A stretch of 64,000 bases of DNA from Petaurus breviceps papuanus (lineage: Eukaryota > Chordata > Mammalia > Diprotodontia > Petauridae). Both the position numbers and the translations under genes were made by a program. Where the stretch lies: the NCBI GenBank assembly GCA_028583685.1, contig JAMXIF010001194.1, forward strand, positions 18,386,233 through 18,450,232, in the 5' to 3' direction. Below are positions 47,113-57,334 of the stretch, piece after piece (position 1 is the stretch's first letter; each line of letters begins with the position of its first letter). The notes beneath the pieces were generated by a model, which worked only from the letters and a program-made list of their open reading frames with translations, made no database searches and had not been told where the DNA came from.

Positions 47113-47278
47113 CTCTTTTATCTCATTTAACAGATGAGGAAACTGAGGCAAACTGGGTTAAGTGACTTGACCAGGGTCACATTTCTAGTAAGTATCTGAG
47201 GCCAGATTTGAACTTATGAAGATGAGTCATTCTGATTGAAAGGTCAGTGTTTTATGCACTGCACCACCTAGCTGCCCT
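47113..47278 (-). mobile_element. Mar1/MIR-type SINE, antisense
   Basis: CAGATGAGGAAACTGAGGCA, ACTTGACCAGGGTCACATTT, GAGGCCAGATTTGAACTTAT, and TGCACTGCACCACCTAGCTG (reverse head). Confidence 0.8.
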
Positions 47279-47339
47279 TTGAATATGATTACATAGCTAG
47301 TAAGATTCAGAGGAGGTATTTAAATTTGGGTGGCATGAT

Positions 47340-47485
47340 ACAGTGCAGGGTTTAATTTGGGTTCTGTAAACTTAAAAACATTTTTTACATTAATTATTTC
47401 AATATAATTAGTTTCCTTTGTAATCCTGTGAATTTTATTTTGTGCATTTAATCACAATATTCTGATATTTTGTCCATGACAAAAT
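47340..47485. mobile_element. hAT-type DNA transposon remnant
   Basis: TTTCAATATAATTAGTTTCC, TTTGTAATCCTGTGAATTTT and TGCATTTAATCACAATATTC match my memory of a pan-mammalian non-autonomous hAT (Charlie-like) internal region. Terminal repeats are not visible. Confidence 0.5.
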
Positions 47486-47518
47486 ATGTATTATATATAT
47501 ATATATATATATAAGTTT

Positions 47519-47625
47519 AGAACTATTTACATTCCTACATGGAAAAACAATAATTGTAACTCATAAGATCTTTCTCAGTATGAGGATAGTTGAAGGGAAT
47601 ATATATGTGTATATATACTGAAATT
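47519..47625 (+). mobile_element. L1/HAL1 inter-ORF fragment
   Basis: AACTATTTACATTCCTACATGG and GTTGAAGGGAATATATATGTG match the region after ORF1 in the HAL1 at 15295-15355. It could be the remainder of the element whose 5' UTR lies at 46038. Confidence 0.65.
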
Positions 47626-47914
47626 GGATGTAGAGCTGTCCCTGTCCCAAGGGGTCCCATTTGAGAGGTCAGTTCTTTAGCCAGCATTTGGAATATGCTT
47701 GATGCCAGGTCCAGGAGTGACATGTCACAGTTGTGGACAGGGAGTGACATCCAGCTTAAGCTATCAGGCATCTACAGGTGAGGGTACCAAGCCTGCAGAA
47801 ACAAATGTGAACAAATGAAATAGCAAACAAGGTGAACAAACAAAAAGCCAAGAAGAAACAAGGAGAAAATAACCAGAAACAAGGTAGATACAGGGTTAGC
47901 CTTGCTACTAAAGT

Positions 47915-48469
47915 CTATGGTAGAATATAAGTTAAGGGTACAATTTTGTAATCATCTTCTCCTGAATAAACAATAGTTACAGTGTTATCTTTCCCATGTG
48001 CTATAATCTCTGCAGCCTTTGAAACATCATTTGGCTTCCATTTTACCCATGCTTTAGCTTCCAATTTCATTCTATCAGTAGAAACAAATATTTCAGTTCC
48101 TCTGATAGTTATTTTGGAAGGAGGATCAGTTTTTACAAGTGGTATTGTTTTACCAGAAACGATAATCACTTGAACTATCCTCTCATTTTTACAAATCTCT
48201 ATTGGCTCTTCACCTAAATTATGGAATGTCACCACAATTTCTCCCTGATAATTAGAATCTATTACTCCAGCCAATACATGTATTCCTTGAGCTGTTAATC
48301 CTGATTTGGGTAAAATCTGTCCAAAGCGATTTTTAGGGATTCTTATGCATATTCCAGTAGATATTTTTCTTATTTCTTTTCTGTCCAACCAAAAGTCCTC
48401 TAAACAATGTAAATCATACCCCACCGAACCAGGTGTTCCGGGATACAGTGCTGGAATATCTGACCTCAA
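47915..48469 (-). pseudogene. ERV-L dUTPase domain
   Basis: A 184-codon open frame on the minus strand. The trimeric dUTPase motifs appear in order: GTPGSVGYDLHC (about residues 11-22), LPKSGLTAQG (about 53-62), GVIDSNYQGEIVVTFHNLG (about 68-86) and NERIVQVII (about 94-102). In the family the enzyme hydrolyses dUTP to dUMP and PPi. Its placement downstream of RT in the same orientation as gag and protease identifies it as retroviral, not the host DUT gene. It is the longest open frame of the provirus after gag. No evidence of expression is visible. Confidence 0.85.
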
Positions 48470-48511
48470 AATCCAATACTCAGTATTTGGGATCTTATGT
48501 GTTTGTTGTTT

Positions 48512-49480
48512 CTAATTTGCAGATTTGGGGTCATCATTCTGGCTAGAGGTGTACTTACTCCCAATGGTCTCCACCAAAGCCCAATATGCAGCTAACAACT
48601 GCTTTTCAAAAAGTGTATACTGGACTCCAGATGAAGGGAGTTTCCTACACCAAAATCCCAAGAGCACATTTTGGCTTTGTTGTTTTTGCCATAAACCCCA
48701 GTTTGCGTAATCATCCTGTACAGTCACTTGTAATTCCATGGGACCATTTTGCATGGGTCATAAATTTAGGGCCAATTGTATGGCAGCCTTGGCTTCTTCA
48801 AAAGCTTTACTCTGCTCAAGTCGCCAATTGAATCAATATTTCCTCTGAGTGACTTTATTTAAAGGTTTAAAAATCTGTCCCAAATGTGGAATGTGTTGCC
48901 TCCAGTATCCAAACAATCCCATGAACTTTTGGTCCTCCTTCTTATTGATAGGAGTGGGAAAATCTTGAATCTTTTGTCGGGCTTGCAGAAGAATCTCTAG
49001 TAGTCCCTCATTCCATTGTATACCCCAAAATTTCACATTTTGACCTGGTTCCTTGTACCTTTGCAGGGTTAATTTCCCACCCTTTAATATTCATATGCTC
49101 AATTAGAAGGTTCAAACTCCTCTCTACTTCTTTTGCATCTTTTCCCTGTATCATGATATCAATGTAGTGTGTAAACTGTACACCAGGTAGCTTTAATTTA
49201 TCCAACTGTTTAGCCACAATCCTGTGATAAACAGTGGGGCTATGCAGGTATCCTTGTGGCAAGCAGGTGAAAGTATATTGTCTACCCTGCCAAGTGAAAG
49301 CAAACTGGTCCCATTATTTAGGGTTTATTGGGATGGTGAAGAAGGCATTCGCCAAGTCAATAACTGCATACCAAGTCCCATCATATTTCTGGATCCTTTC
49401 TATTAAGGTGATGGCATATGGAACAGAAGCCTACAAAGGAGGAGTCACCTTATTCAACTGTCTATAATTCACAGTCATTC
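48512..49480 (-). pseudogene. ERV-L reverse transcriptase and start of RNase H
   Basis: Fragments in order: RT fingers/palm (about 49260-49480), MPQGYLHSPTVYHRIVAKQL, GWEINPAKVQG (about 49008-49262), the thumb/connection FPTPINKKEDQKFMGLFGYW (48833-49036), and the RNase H-proximal LLGFWCRKLP...YTLFEKQLLAAYWALVET (48512-48754). These match the ERV-L Pol layout. Fossil, in several pieces. Confidence 0.82.
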
Positions 49481-49689
49481 TCCATGTCCCATCTGATTTT
49501 CTTACTGGCCAGATAGGATTATTCCATCATGTGGTCGTAGGGACTAACACTCCTGCTTCAACATATTCCTTTATAGTAGTGGTAATTTCATCTTGCCCAC
49601 CTGGCACACAATACTGCTTTAAAGTAATGACTTCAGAACGTTCAGGTAAAGTGATTGGGTCCCTTTTTATTTTTCCCACCAAAATTGTA

Positions 49690-49975
49690 TTAATTCCTAC
49701 CTTCCTTACAGTGAAAAGGTATTCCCTTCAGATAAATTCAAAGTCATGCCTCCCAATATATATATTCCAATGATGTATTCAGGAATGGGTACAACAACCA
49801 CAGTATATTCTTTCTTAGGTAATTGCCTAATTTTCATTGTTATTTTACCTTGTCTGGCTGATAATTCAACCCCCACTATTCCTATGATGGTAATAATAGG
49901 AGTCCCATGTTTAAACTTATCAGGGTTTCCATAGATAAGTGTGGCCTCAGCCCCAGTATCCAGCAACACCCTAGT
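49690..49975 (-). pseudogene. ERV-L aspartic protease
   Basis: LLDTGAEATLIYG is the retroviral protease active-site region. EYTVVVVPIPEYIIGIYILG continues as in ERV-L protease. It lies between gag and RT, as expected. Confidence 0.85.
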
Positions 49976-50059
49976 TACAGTAGTTGATCCATTCTTCCAA
50001 TATGTATTTAAAACAATGTGCGGTCTGCAGTCTCTTATGCATGTTTCTTTAATCTGGGC

Positions 50060-51455
50060 TGGGGCTCAGTTTATTTCCTATTCTCCATGAAGGTGGGGCA
50101 AACTTGGATATAATGATTCAGGAGTATCTGTAGAGGTGGTTCCTGCTTCCCTATTCATTCTAATGTTAAATACCTTTTCTTGGTGTATCTTATGCAGCTC
50201 TTCAGTTGGAATACCATCTATTCTTCTAAAATCCACCCCTGCTCTCAATAGAGCAGTAAACAGTTTCCTTCTTATCAATCTATTTTGTCTTTTAATCATC
50301 TGGCTATTTACTCTTCTCTCTAGAGGAAATTTACCTTTTCCCCATTCCCCTAAGTCACTTAATTGTGAAATCTTATCCAGCACCTCCAAAAAAGGGTGCC
50401 CTATTTCCCCAATTAATAGAGTCAAAATTTGGTGCTTATAAGTAAGAGGAGCCATCTTCACTATGATATTTCTATGAGGAACCCCTAGGGGGATAACATG
50501 ATATGCATTTGCATCTCCAACCATAATAGCAGTTTTCATTACTTCCTTCTCTAGCTTTCTCATACAGTTGCTAAGTGAGTACAAGGGTCTGTCTCCACCA
50601 GGCCACATAGAGTCAGTAGGATATTGCCTATTGCATCCCTCTGTAGCTAAACCTAAGAAATTAGTTCTGTTGCTACCTCCTTGCACATGGTGATCCCTAA
50701 AAGCTTGGTGTACAAAAAGATTCTGACTGATGCCTATGAATTTTAAGGAATTCACACTATCCAGTGATATTCCTCTGGTACCTTCATCACTGATTCTTAC
50801 CATCCAAGACACTAAAGACTCTCCCATTCTTTGGGTGAATCAACTCAATATATCAGCAAGCTCCTGTTGAGTGAAATCCTCAATTATCTTCCTGAACTCT
50901 GTTTGGCCCCAGCGGTTCTCCTGTCTTCTTCTTAGTATGGAGAGAACTTCTGCATTAGAAGACTCCTCATCTAACCTTGTTCCATTCTCCTCACACACAT
51001 TCTCCTGGCAACTGTCAGGACAACTCTGCCCAGCCTGTACAAAAGCTGCATGCACATTTCTTCTCCTAGTTTTTTGCTTCCTTTTACCTACATGAACAGT
51101 AGCTTGTTCTTCCACCACCTGAGACCCTCCATCTTGCTCTTATGAATGCTGTGGCACAGATGAATCCTCACGCAAACCGGCTGAATCCCTTGCCATCTGA
51201 GCATTTTCCTCCAGCAACTTATCTCTACTTTTACACATAAGACAGTAACTTGTTAGCAGGACCCAGCCTCTCCTGCACACTCCTGCCAGTTCTTTGCCTG
51301 GTTCTATGGGTATTCCTTGCCCTTGTTTATCTTTCCAAATCTCCAGGTTCTCCCTCTTGTAGCCTTAGTTCCCAGTTTTCACAGGGTACTGTGCTTTTGG
51401 CCCATTCTCTGGCTGGAGAGGAATAAGGCAAATCCTCCCATCCTGTGATAGCCAT
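50060..51455 (-). pseudogene. ERV-L gag region
   Basis: Starts near MAITGWEDLPYSSPAREWAK (ATG at 51455). The best-kept part is the 249-codon frame 50078-50827, opening MGESLVSWMVRISDEGTRGI, text resembling the ERV-L Gag capsid region (GE-LVSWMVR-D-G). No zinc knuckle was recognised. Fossil with more than one break. Confidence 0.75.
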
Positions 51456-51503
51456 TTCTCCCTCTAAAACCCTACTCTTTCCAAATAGAGGCCTAACATT
51501 TTG

Positions 51504-51743
51504 TTATCCTGCCCGCATAGCCAAATATATCAACAATGCAATATTCACAATGGCTACAGTAACTATAAATATGCTCATATGGTTATTAATCACAAAATGT
51601 AATAGGCTCTCTACATGGGGGGCATAGAGAGAACATTCATTCAAATTCCAGAAAATTGAGTCCCACAACCAGAAAGTCAAAGCCATCACAGTAGTTACAG
51701 AGTTGGCACATGTAGTTAATGCAGTAAACACCCACATTCTCAA
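51504..51743 (-). other. Hydrophobic open frame of the ERV-L LTR family
   Basis: 79 codons beginning MRMWVFTALTTCANSVTTVM. Two long hydrophobic segments (about residues 5-32 and 52-75) flank a polar loop. The counterpart frames are at 12636 leftward and 46907 rightward. Start, length, WDS(V/I)FW and SIFI(V/I) text are shared. In a 5' LTR it would be a frame ahead of gag. No family recognised. Confidence 0.45.
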
Positions 51744-51941
51744 GCCTTCAAAACAGAACAGGCTACCTCAGGCAAAGACCCTCCTTTCATCACTCAGCAA
51801 CCGCTCGGTGTCCACACAGCTCGCTCCCAGCAACTTGGGCCTCCTGCAGTTCCCATTCCTGGCAGTCTTCAGCATTTTTTTTTTTACTGCTTAATCACAC
51901 TGTCAGCTCACACTGAGCTTCGAAGACTTTCAAATCCAACA
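51526..51941 (-). mobile_element. 5' LTR of the ERV-L provirus
   Basis: On the minus strand it begins TGTTGGATTTGAAAG at 51941 and ends near TTGTTGATATA at 51526, followed by about 70 bp of leader before gag. Its 3' two thirds align with the solo LTR at 12419-12978 and the partial LTR at 46747-47112. It holds the hydrophobic open frame 51504-51743. I could not assign the primer-binding site. Confidence 0.78.
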
Positions 51942-51944
51942 GAT

Positions 51945-52475
51945 CTTTTTTTTTTTTTTAAGATAAATTGCTATCTAATGATATCTTCTCTATTCCATAC
52001 TTGTGAACTTGTTTTTTGGAGCCCAAACGTAAACATTTATATTTATCCCTATTCAATTACAGCTAATTATATTTGGCCAAGTTTCTAACCTATTAAGATT
52101 CTTTTGAGTCCTGATTCTGTCAACCACTATGCTAGCTATCCCTCCCAACTTCTTGTCATGTGAAATTTTGATTAAAATGTTTCCTATTCCTTTATTCAAA
52201 AGGGGGGGGAGGGGGAGGAAGTATGTTCAACAGCACAGATTACTGATACAATTCTCGAGTTGGCATCAAAGCTACTCTTTGACTCTGACCATTCCACCAG
52301 TCCATCTAAATGTATTATTTTTACCTAGCATAAATGTCTCCATCTTTTCTACAAGAAAAGTATGAAAAGAAAATTATCAAATGTTTTTGTTTTAAAATCT
52401 AGGTCAATTAGAACTACAGTATTCCCCCCAGTCTATTAGTTTAGTGACCCTGTTAAAAAGCAGGAGTTGGGGGGA
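51945..52475. mobile_element. Ancient CR1/L3-like repeat fragment
   Basis: After a poly(T) run, CCTATTAAGATTCTTTTGAGTCCTGATTCTGTCA, GCTAGCTATCCCTCCCAACTT and TCTAGGTCAATTAGAACTAC follow the order of an old amniote-wide repeat. A second partial copy of its last part lies at 53310-53470. Confidence 0.4.
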
Positions 52476-52476
52476 G

Positions 52477-53199
52477 GTGTTGTAGCAGGAAGAGAGGTCC
52501 TCTGCTAGAACCCTACCTCATAATTGACATTGATCTATTTGAAGAGGGTACACACTAAGAGGGTTAAGTTTGCTCTGGAGACCCCAAAATACCAACACAC
52601 CGGGTCCTGCCAAATAAATTTAACTCAAGTCTTCTCAGCCCAATAAAAGTAAAATTTATTAAAAGTTCACTTGCATTAGACACAGAGTAAGTCTGTGCTA
52701 GGTCATTCTACAGCACTCTCACTATTCTATGGCATTCTATGGTGTACTCACTCTTCCATGGCGCTCTCCCTATTCTATGGTATTCTATGGTGCTCTCACT
52801 ATTCTATGGCATTCTAAGGCACTATCACACCACATGGTGTTGAGATGGGGTCTTATTAATAGAAGGTTGTGGGAGGAATCTAGAGGTGGTCTAGAGGAGG
52901 AGTTTGGGGAGGGTCTTCAGGAGGAGTTAATGAGGTCAATGAGTGATTAAGGGTGGGAAGTATCTGGAGGCTACAGACAATGGTGGGCTAGGCTAGTTCA
53001 AGGATGTATTGATATTTTGATAGGTTCAGGGGTGGGAAGTAGATGAACAATGGAGAGCTAGACTAGTAACTAGGCTAGTAGTTATCAGTTAGTAGGTCTG
53101 GTCCCAGCCACAATGTAAGGCTTATTGCCTCATGCAAATGCCTCATCAAATGAGACAATAAAGAGTCCGAGGGAGATTCCCAGAGCCCATACCTAATCA
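52477..53199 (-). mobile_element. LTR, same family as 55975-56611, antisense
   Basis: Minus-strand order mirrors the copy at 55975: AATGAGGCATTTG-type start, TTGTC-containing middle, TATAAG-region, AATAAA (reverse at about 52655), GTTGGTATTTTGGGGTCTCC and an end CTGCTACAACA at 52477. Boundaries are approximate and no target duplication is visible. Confidence 0.7.
52700..52830. repeat. Minisatellite inside the LTR
   Basis: About four imperfect units of roughly 30 bp built on CTATTCTATGGCATTCTATGG and GTGCTCTCA. The sister LTR at 56370-56400 has a single related unit, so the array expanded in this copy. Confidence 0.8.
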
Positions 53200-53309
53200 T
53201 ATTCATCAATAATCATTGTTAAGGTCTGGACATCCAAGTTCCAAATTCATCCACCTGTGCTCTTTTCCAATCCATATTTTTGTTTTTCATTTTATCTGTT
53301 AGAATGTAA

Positions 53310-53470
53310 TAAGCGACTCTAGCTAATATCTTGATGGAATTCAACTCTATTATGACCAGGCCATTACTCCAAACTACCAATCTAGTAACTTGGTGAAAAC
53401 AGGAAATGAGGTTAGCATGTATGGCATGACGTTTTCTTGGCCTGAGTAATTCAATATACTGAAGTTGACA
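53310..53470. mobile_element. Ancient CR1/L3-like repeat fragment
   Basis: ACTCCAAACTACCAATCTAG and GAAAACAGGAAATGAGGTTAG parallel the end of the 51945-52475 repeat. Confidence 0.35.
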
Positions 53471-54805
53471 TGGATCATTCAGTGAATAAGTTGTAATTTT
53501 TTGAATATGTATATCTTTCTAGCCTGAGAAAATATGGACACTTGCATAAAGCTTTTAAAAACTATTCGTTACAGTGATACCACTTTATAATAACAACCAT
53601 TATGAGCAAATATCTATTCTACTCATTCCAGAGGAGCCTAAATATCAATGTAATGCTGGCTTCTGTCTGAAAAATTCTTTCTGCTGACCTTTGAGAACTG
53701 ATATATTTATGGAAAGGGGAGAAAAATCTCAGCTTCCTCCATAAATACTGTTTCATTTGTAATTAAGATTGATATGTGGTTTCTTGTAAATTTTCACTAC
53801 TTCTGTCCAGCCTCTTCAGCCGAAGAGCTGTTTAATTATCCACATGAAGGTAAAACCACAAAGTAACCAATAAATCAAGATGGTGATAATGATTACCTCA
53901 ATTAACAGTAAAAAGACTCCTAATTAAAGAGAACTTTGGTAGTAGCATCATCCAAAAGGTCTTGCAAATTCCTCAATGTTAATAAAGTTTCCTAATATTC
54001 TATTAGATGAAGGGGAGTAACCAATAGGCACAAGAAAAAAGCCGACATCCTACTTAGAATGGATATGCAGCATCATTTTAATGTACATGGACAACAAAAT
54101 ATTATAATTAATGCATAATCCTCTTCACAAAAAGACCTAGGGAATCTGAAGAAATAATAGTCATTAACAAGTCTCTGGATGAACCCACAAAAATGAAGGG
54201 TTTTTGAGACAATCTAATGGTTCAAGTCATAACTAAGACAGGATAAATGAGTTGTCATCTTAAAATGTCCAGATTTAGAGGGTGCCAGTAGCACTCTCCT
54301 AAGACAGACTTCCTCCCCTGATGACTAAATTCTAGGTCAATTTCAGCACTCTACTCTGTATCCTGTGCACAAAAATGTCTAATTTCATCAGTATATGAGA
54401 TAGGTGTGGTGGGACTGGGAGGATTTGTAGGGCAAAACCTAGAAAAGCCTCAGTCTCACTAGGCAGACAGGAAGCTGATCTCTTTATAATTTTATAGAAT
54501 ATCAGAATTAGAAGAGTCTTCAGATGACATTTAGTCCAAAAAGAATCTCTTCTCTGATAAATGTTCTTCTAGCCTCTATATGAAGAGCTAAAAAAAATAG
54601 AGAATATGATATCTCAGTAATATCTCTTAAGGATAGTCTTCACGTGGACACTGTTGTCAAGGAACCCTGTTGAGCTCAGACGTGAAAATGAACATAGTTG
54701 TTGCCACACATAACTCCAAAGTAAAATTCATTTTCCTTCTTGTAGAATTATCTGATGATAATAATTTTAAGTTCCACTGGGAATCTTAGGGATATTGATT
54801 AAATT
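53471..54805. other. Unique-looking sequence, possible regulatory island at 53640-53990
   Basis: No repeat recognised. 53640-53990 is dense in TAATTA/TAATGA-type homeodomain cores (TTTGTAATTAAGATTG, GATAATGATTACCTCAATTA) and lacks simple repeats. Conservation cannot be judged from one sequence. Confidence 0.35.
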
Positions 54806-54910
54806 TAATTCAGTCAACATTTATTCAATGTTTACTATGTACAAGGCACTCTGCTAAGGATACAAAGGCAGAAATAATATAATCTCACCCTTGAGAAGCT
54901 AATATACTAT
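54806..54910 (-). mobile_element. L2 LINE 3' end, antisense
   Basis: GTCAACATTTATTCAATGTTTACTATGTACAAGGCACTCTGCTAAGG is the reverse L2 tail. Confidence 0.8.
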
Positions 54911-54954
54911 TATTGATGGTGGTATTGAATTGGCTGATATGATGGGGGTGGGGT

Positions 54955-55215
54955 GGGAATAGAACAAGCATATATTGAGTACCTACCATGTGCCAGACAC
55001 TGTGCTAAGAACTTTACAAATATTATCTCATTTAAACCTCACAACAAGTTTTGGATGTAGCTGCTACTATTGTTCCCATTTTACATTTGAAGAAACTGAA
55101 GCAGAGGTTAACTGACTTGCCCAGGGTCACAAGGCTAGTTAAGTGTCTGAGTCTAGATCTGAATGCAGAACTTTCTAATTCTAGGTCCAATACTTCCTCC
55201 ACTGAGCCACTTAAG
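54955..55215 (-). mobile_element. MIR-type SINE, antisense
   Basis: GTACCTACCATGTGCCAGAC, TATCTCATTTAAACCTCACAAC, ACTTGCCCAGGGTCACAAGG, and CACTGAGCCACTT. It splits the L2 either side of it. Confidence 0.8.
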
Positions 55216-55229
55216 TCCACAAATGAGTA

Positions 55230-55520
55230 AATATAAGATAATTTGGGGAATAAGGACCACTACCACCTGGGGTGATCAGAAAAGGTTTTGGAAAGCTAAA
55301 TTTCATAGGAAGATGAGAAATCTGGCAAGTAGTCAGATAGCATGTATTAGGTGTCAGACAGTAGGAAATTTGCTGGTATACAAATGGTTTGGAGGAAACA
55401 GGGACTGGCCAATATTTAATAGGGCAGGTGCAGCAGAGAGTGTACTGAACGGATGGAATGATATGAGTAAGTGGAATGCTTGTTGGGGAGAGATCACTAG
55501 GGGCAGGGATTTGGGAGGCA
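55230..55520 (-). mobile_element. L2 LINE 3' region, antisense (degraded)
   Basis: GATCAGAAAAGGTTTTGGAA, a middle region rich in GGCA and a GGAATGATATGAGTAAGTGG block recall the reverse L2 region upstream of its 3' end. The 127-codon plus frame across it is not a gene. Confidence 0.5.
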
Positions 55521-55974
55521 GGGCTATCTGTACTGTTTGGCCCTAGGTCCTGGGACCTCCTTGGGATATGAAGTAATTGAGGAGAGAGGAAAGGAGGATT
55601 GCATACTCACAGGATGCTAGTTATTCTAAGTTCATGGCTTATGCTTTCCTAGTACCCCAACACTGTATCTACCAGAACTGGGGAAGCAAGAGGCGATGAA
55701 CCTATAATCTAGTACAGATGAAGCATATCAGCTGAACTCATTTTCTTTCCCTAGCAAGGGATGCTTGGGGAAAATGGATATGGAATTCTATGTCTTTATA
55801 GAATCTTAAAATGTTAGAGCCAAAGGAGCCTAAGAGAGCTAGACAAACTTCCTCCATCCTTCCATTTCATGTAGCTCAGTGAAACTCAGTTTCCCCTTCT
55901 GGAATGTTCTGCCTAGTACAGCTTGGTGCTGCCACTCTCAATACGCACATATACATCAATACAGCAGAACCATC
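55521..55974. other. Unique-looking sequence
   Basis: Possible old MIR-like remnant near 55810-55870. Nothing else recognised. Confidence 0.4.
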
Positions 55975-56611
55975 TGATGGGGTACAGCCTCTGGGAAACC
56001 CCTTGAACTCTGAATCTTCCCACTAGATGAGGCATTTGCCTGAGGACATAAAACTTTCATTATCACTAGACCCAAATCTCTATTACTAGCCTAGCCCTCC
56101 ATTGTCAGGTTACTCCCCACCCTTGATCCTCCCAAAATATCTATACCTAAATCTGTTACCTTTAAACTAGACTAGCCCTCCATTGTCTTTCCTCTCCAAG
56201 TAAACTCCAGCTATTTTCCACCTTTAATCTCTCATTACTGGAGTCTGACCTCATTTGACTCCTTCTGAAGACCCTCCCCAAACTCCTATTCTAGACCACC
56301 CCTAGAACCCTCCCACAATCTTTCTGTATATAAGCTCCATCTTGCCTCCATGAGGTAGCAGAGAATTATCTAGTGCACACTCACTCTGTGCCAGATTATT
56401 CTGGGCTGCTTGTACAATGCAAGTGTCACAGATACATAGGCTCTTTAAGAGTCTGCCCATTATGGCAAATCTTTAATAAACTTTCTTTTACTTTGGCTAA
56501 GAGAAGACTTGAGTCGAATTCATTCGGCAGTACCCAGCATGTTGGTATTTTGGAGACTTTTGTACCCCTAAACCTTAAACCTCAATATTCTATGGTTCCC
56601 TGACCTCAACA
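55975..56611 (+). mobile_element. Solo LTR (637 bp), same family as 52477-53199
   Basis: Starts TGATGGGGTACAGCC and ends GACCTCAACA, flanked by CCATC/GCATC (55970-55974 and 56612-56616; 4 of 5 bases match). A TATA box (CTGTATATAAGCTCC near 56334) and AATAAA (near 56474) sit in LTR order, followed by a GTTGGTATTTTGGAGAC end region shared with the antisense copy. Confidence 0.75.
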
Positions 56612-57139
56612 GCATCAAGATCTATAAGACCACCAGCAGTAAAAATAGATGTGAGCCCCTAAATAAAATGCTCTTACCAGAAAGTAGGGCAGTACTTGAC
56701 AAACAGTAGGTATTTGAAAGATTCTAGTTGCCTAACTGACTAAAGAAACAATCCAAAGGACAGAAATACTAATCCAAGCAAACTGGCCTAAAAAAAAATC
56801 AGACTCTTATTTTCAAACTTCTCACTGTACCAAGGATTTGGTTATGCTAAGGGTCAAGGCCTGTGTCTCCTGTATACATATATAGCGCATTCCTGTCACT
56901 GAAGTCCCAGGCCTTCATTATTCATGTCCCCTGATACCAGCTCTGTATGGAAAGTTCCCCTTATGTTTCTGTTAGGAAATTGAAATAGAACAAGCATGGC
57001 TTTTCCCTGCTTCTGCATATTTCTGTAGCACCCACTATCCTCTCCCTAGTGAGATACCTGCCCCCAACCACAAGAGGTGTGACCCCCTGAGCTGTGAGAC
57101 TGTTGGAAACTTAGTTCCCACACTCACCTGGATCCTCTG
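56612..57139. other. Unique-looking sequence
   Basis: No repeat or gene recognised. Confidence 0.45.
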
Positions 57140-57320
57140 TCAATGATTCTTCCTGACCTTGAGAAAGTCAATCCACTTCCCCCTTCCATCTTCTCTCCTC
57201 TAAAAAGGGAATAAAAGGAGCAAATTTACTGACCTCACAGGGGTGTTGTGAGGATTAATTGTAAAGCACTTTGAAGACAGAAAGTGCTATGTAATTGCTA
57301 AGTACTGCATTATTACATTT
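57140..57320 (+). mobile_element. MIR SINE
   Basis: TTCCTGACCTTGAGAAAGTC, then GGTGTTGTGAGGATTAATTG and AAGCACTTTGAAGAC: MIR core and tail. Confidence 0.7.
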
Positions 57321-57334
57321 AATACCTTCCTCCC

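Larger units (their letters stand above)
47640..51941 (-). mobile_element. ERV-L (class III, spumavirus-related) provirus remnant
   Basis: Minus-strand order from the right: 5' LTR 51526-51941, gag about 50060-51455, protease about 49690-49975, reverse transcriptase about 48830-49480 with an RNase H start at 48512-48754, and dUTPase 47915-48469. I recognise no integrase, no env and no 3' LTR. Pol text such as YTLFEKQLLAAYWALVETI, LLDTGAEATLIYG and GWEINPAKVQG matches HERV-L/MuERV-L Pol as I recall it, and dUTPase downstream of RT is an ERV-L trait. It is clearly broken (several breaks in gag and pol), an old fossil. Confidence 0.88.

Noticed and set aside
47915-48469. Host DUT (dUTPase) gene or retrocopy
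   Set aside because: It lies in line with ERV-L protease and RT in the same orientation, and its text outside the catalytic motifs differs from cellular DUT as I recall it.
52700-52830. CRISPR-like array
   Set aside because: Units are contiguous without unique spacers; it is a minisatellite in an LTR of a vertebrate genome.
55163-55546. 127-codon plus-strand open frame
   Set aside because: It runs across antisense MIR and L2 sequence; openness is by chance.
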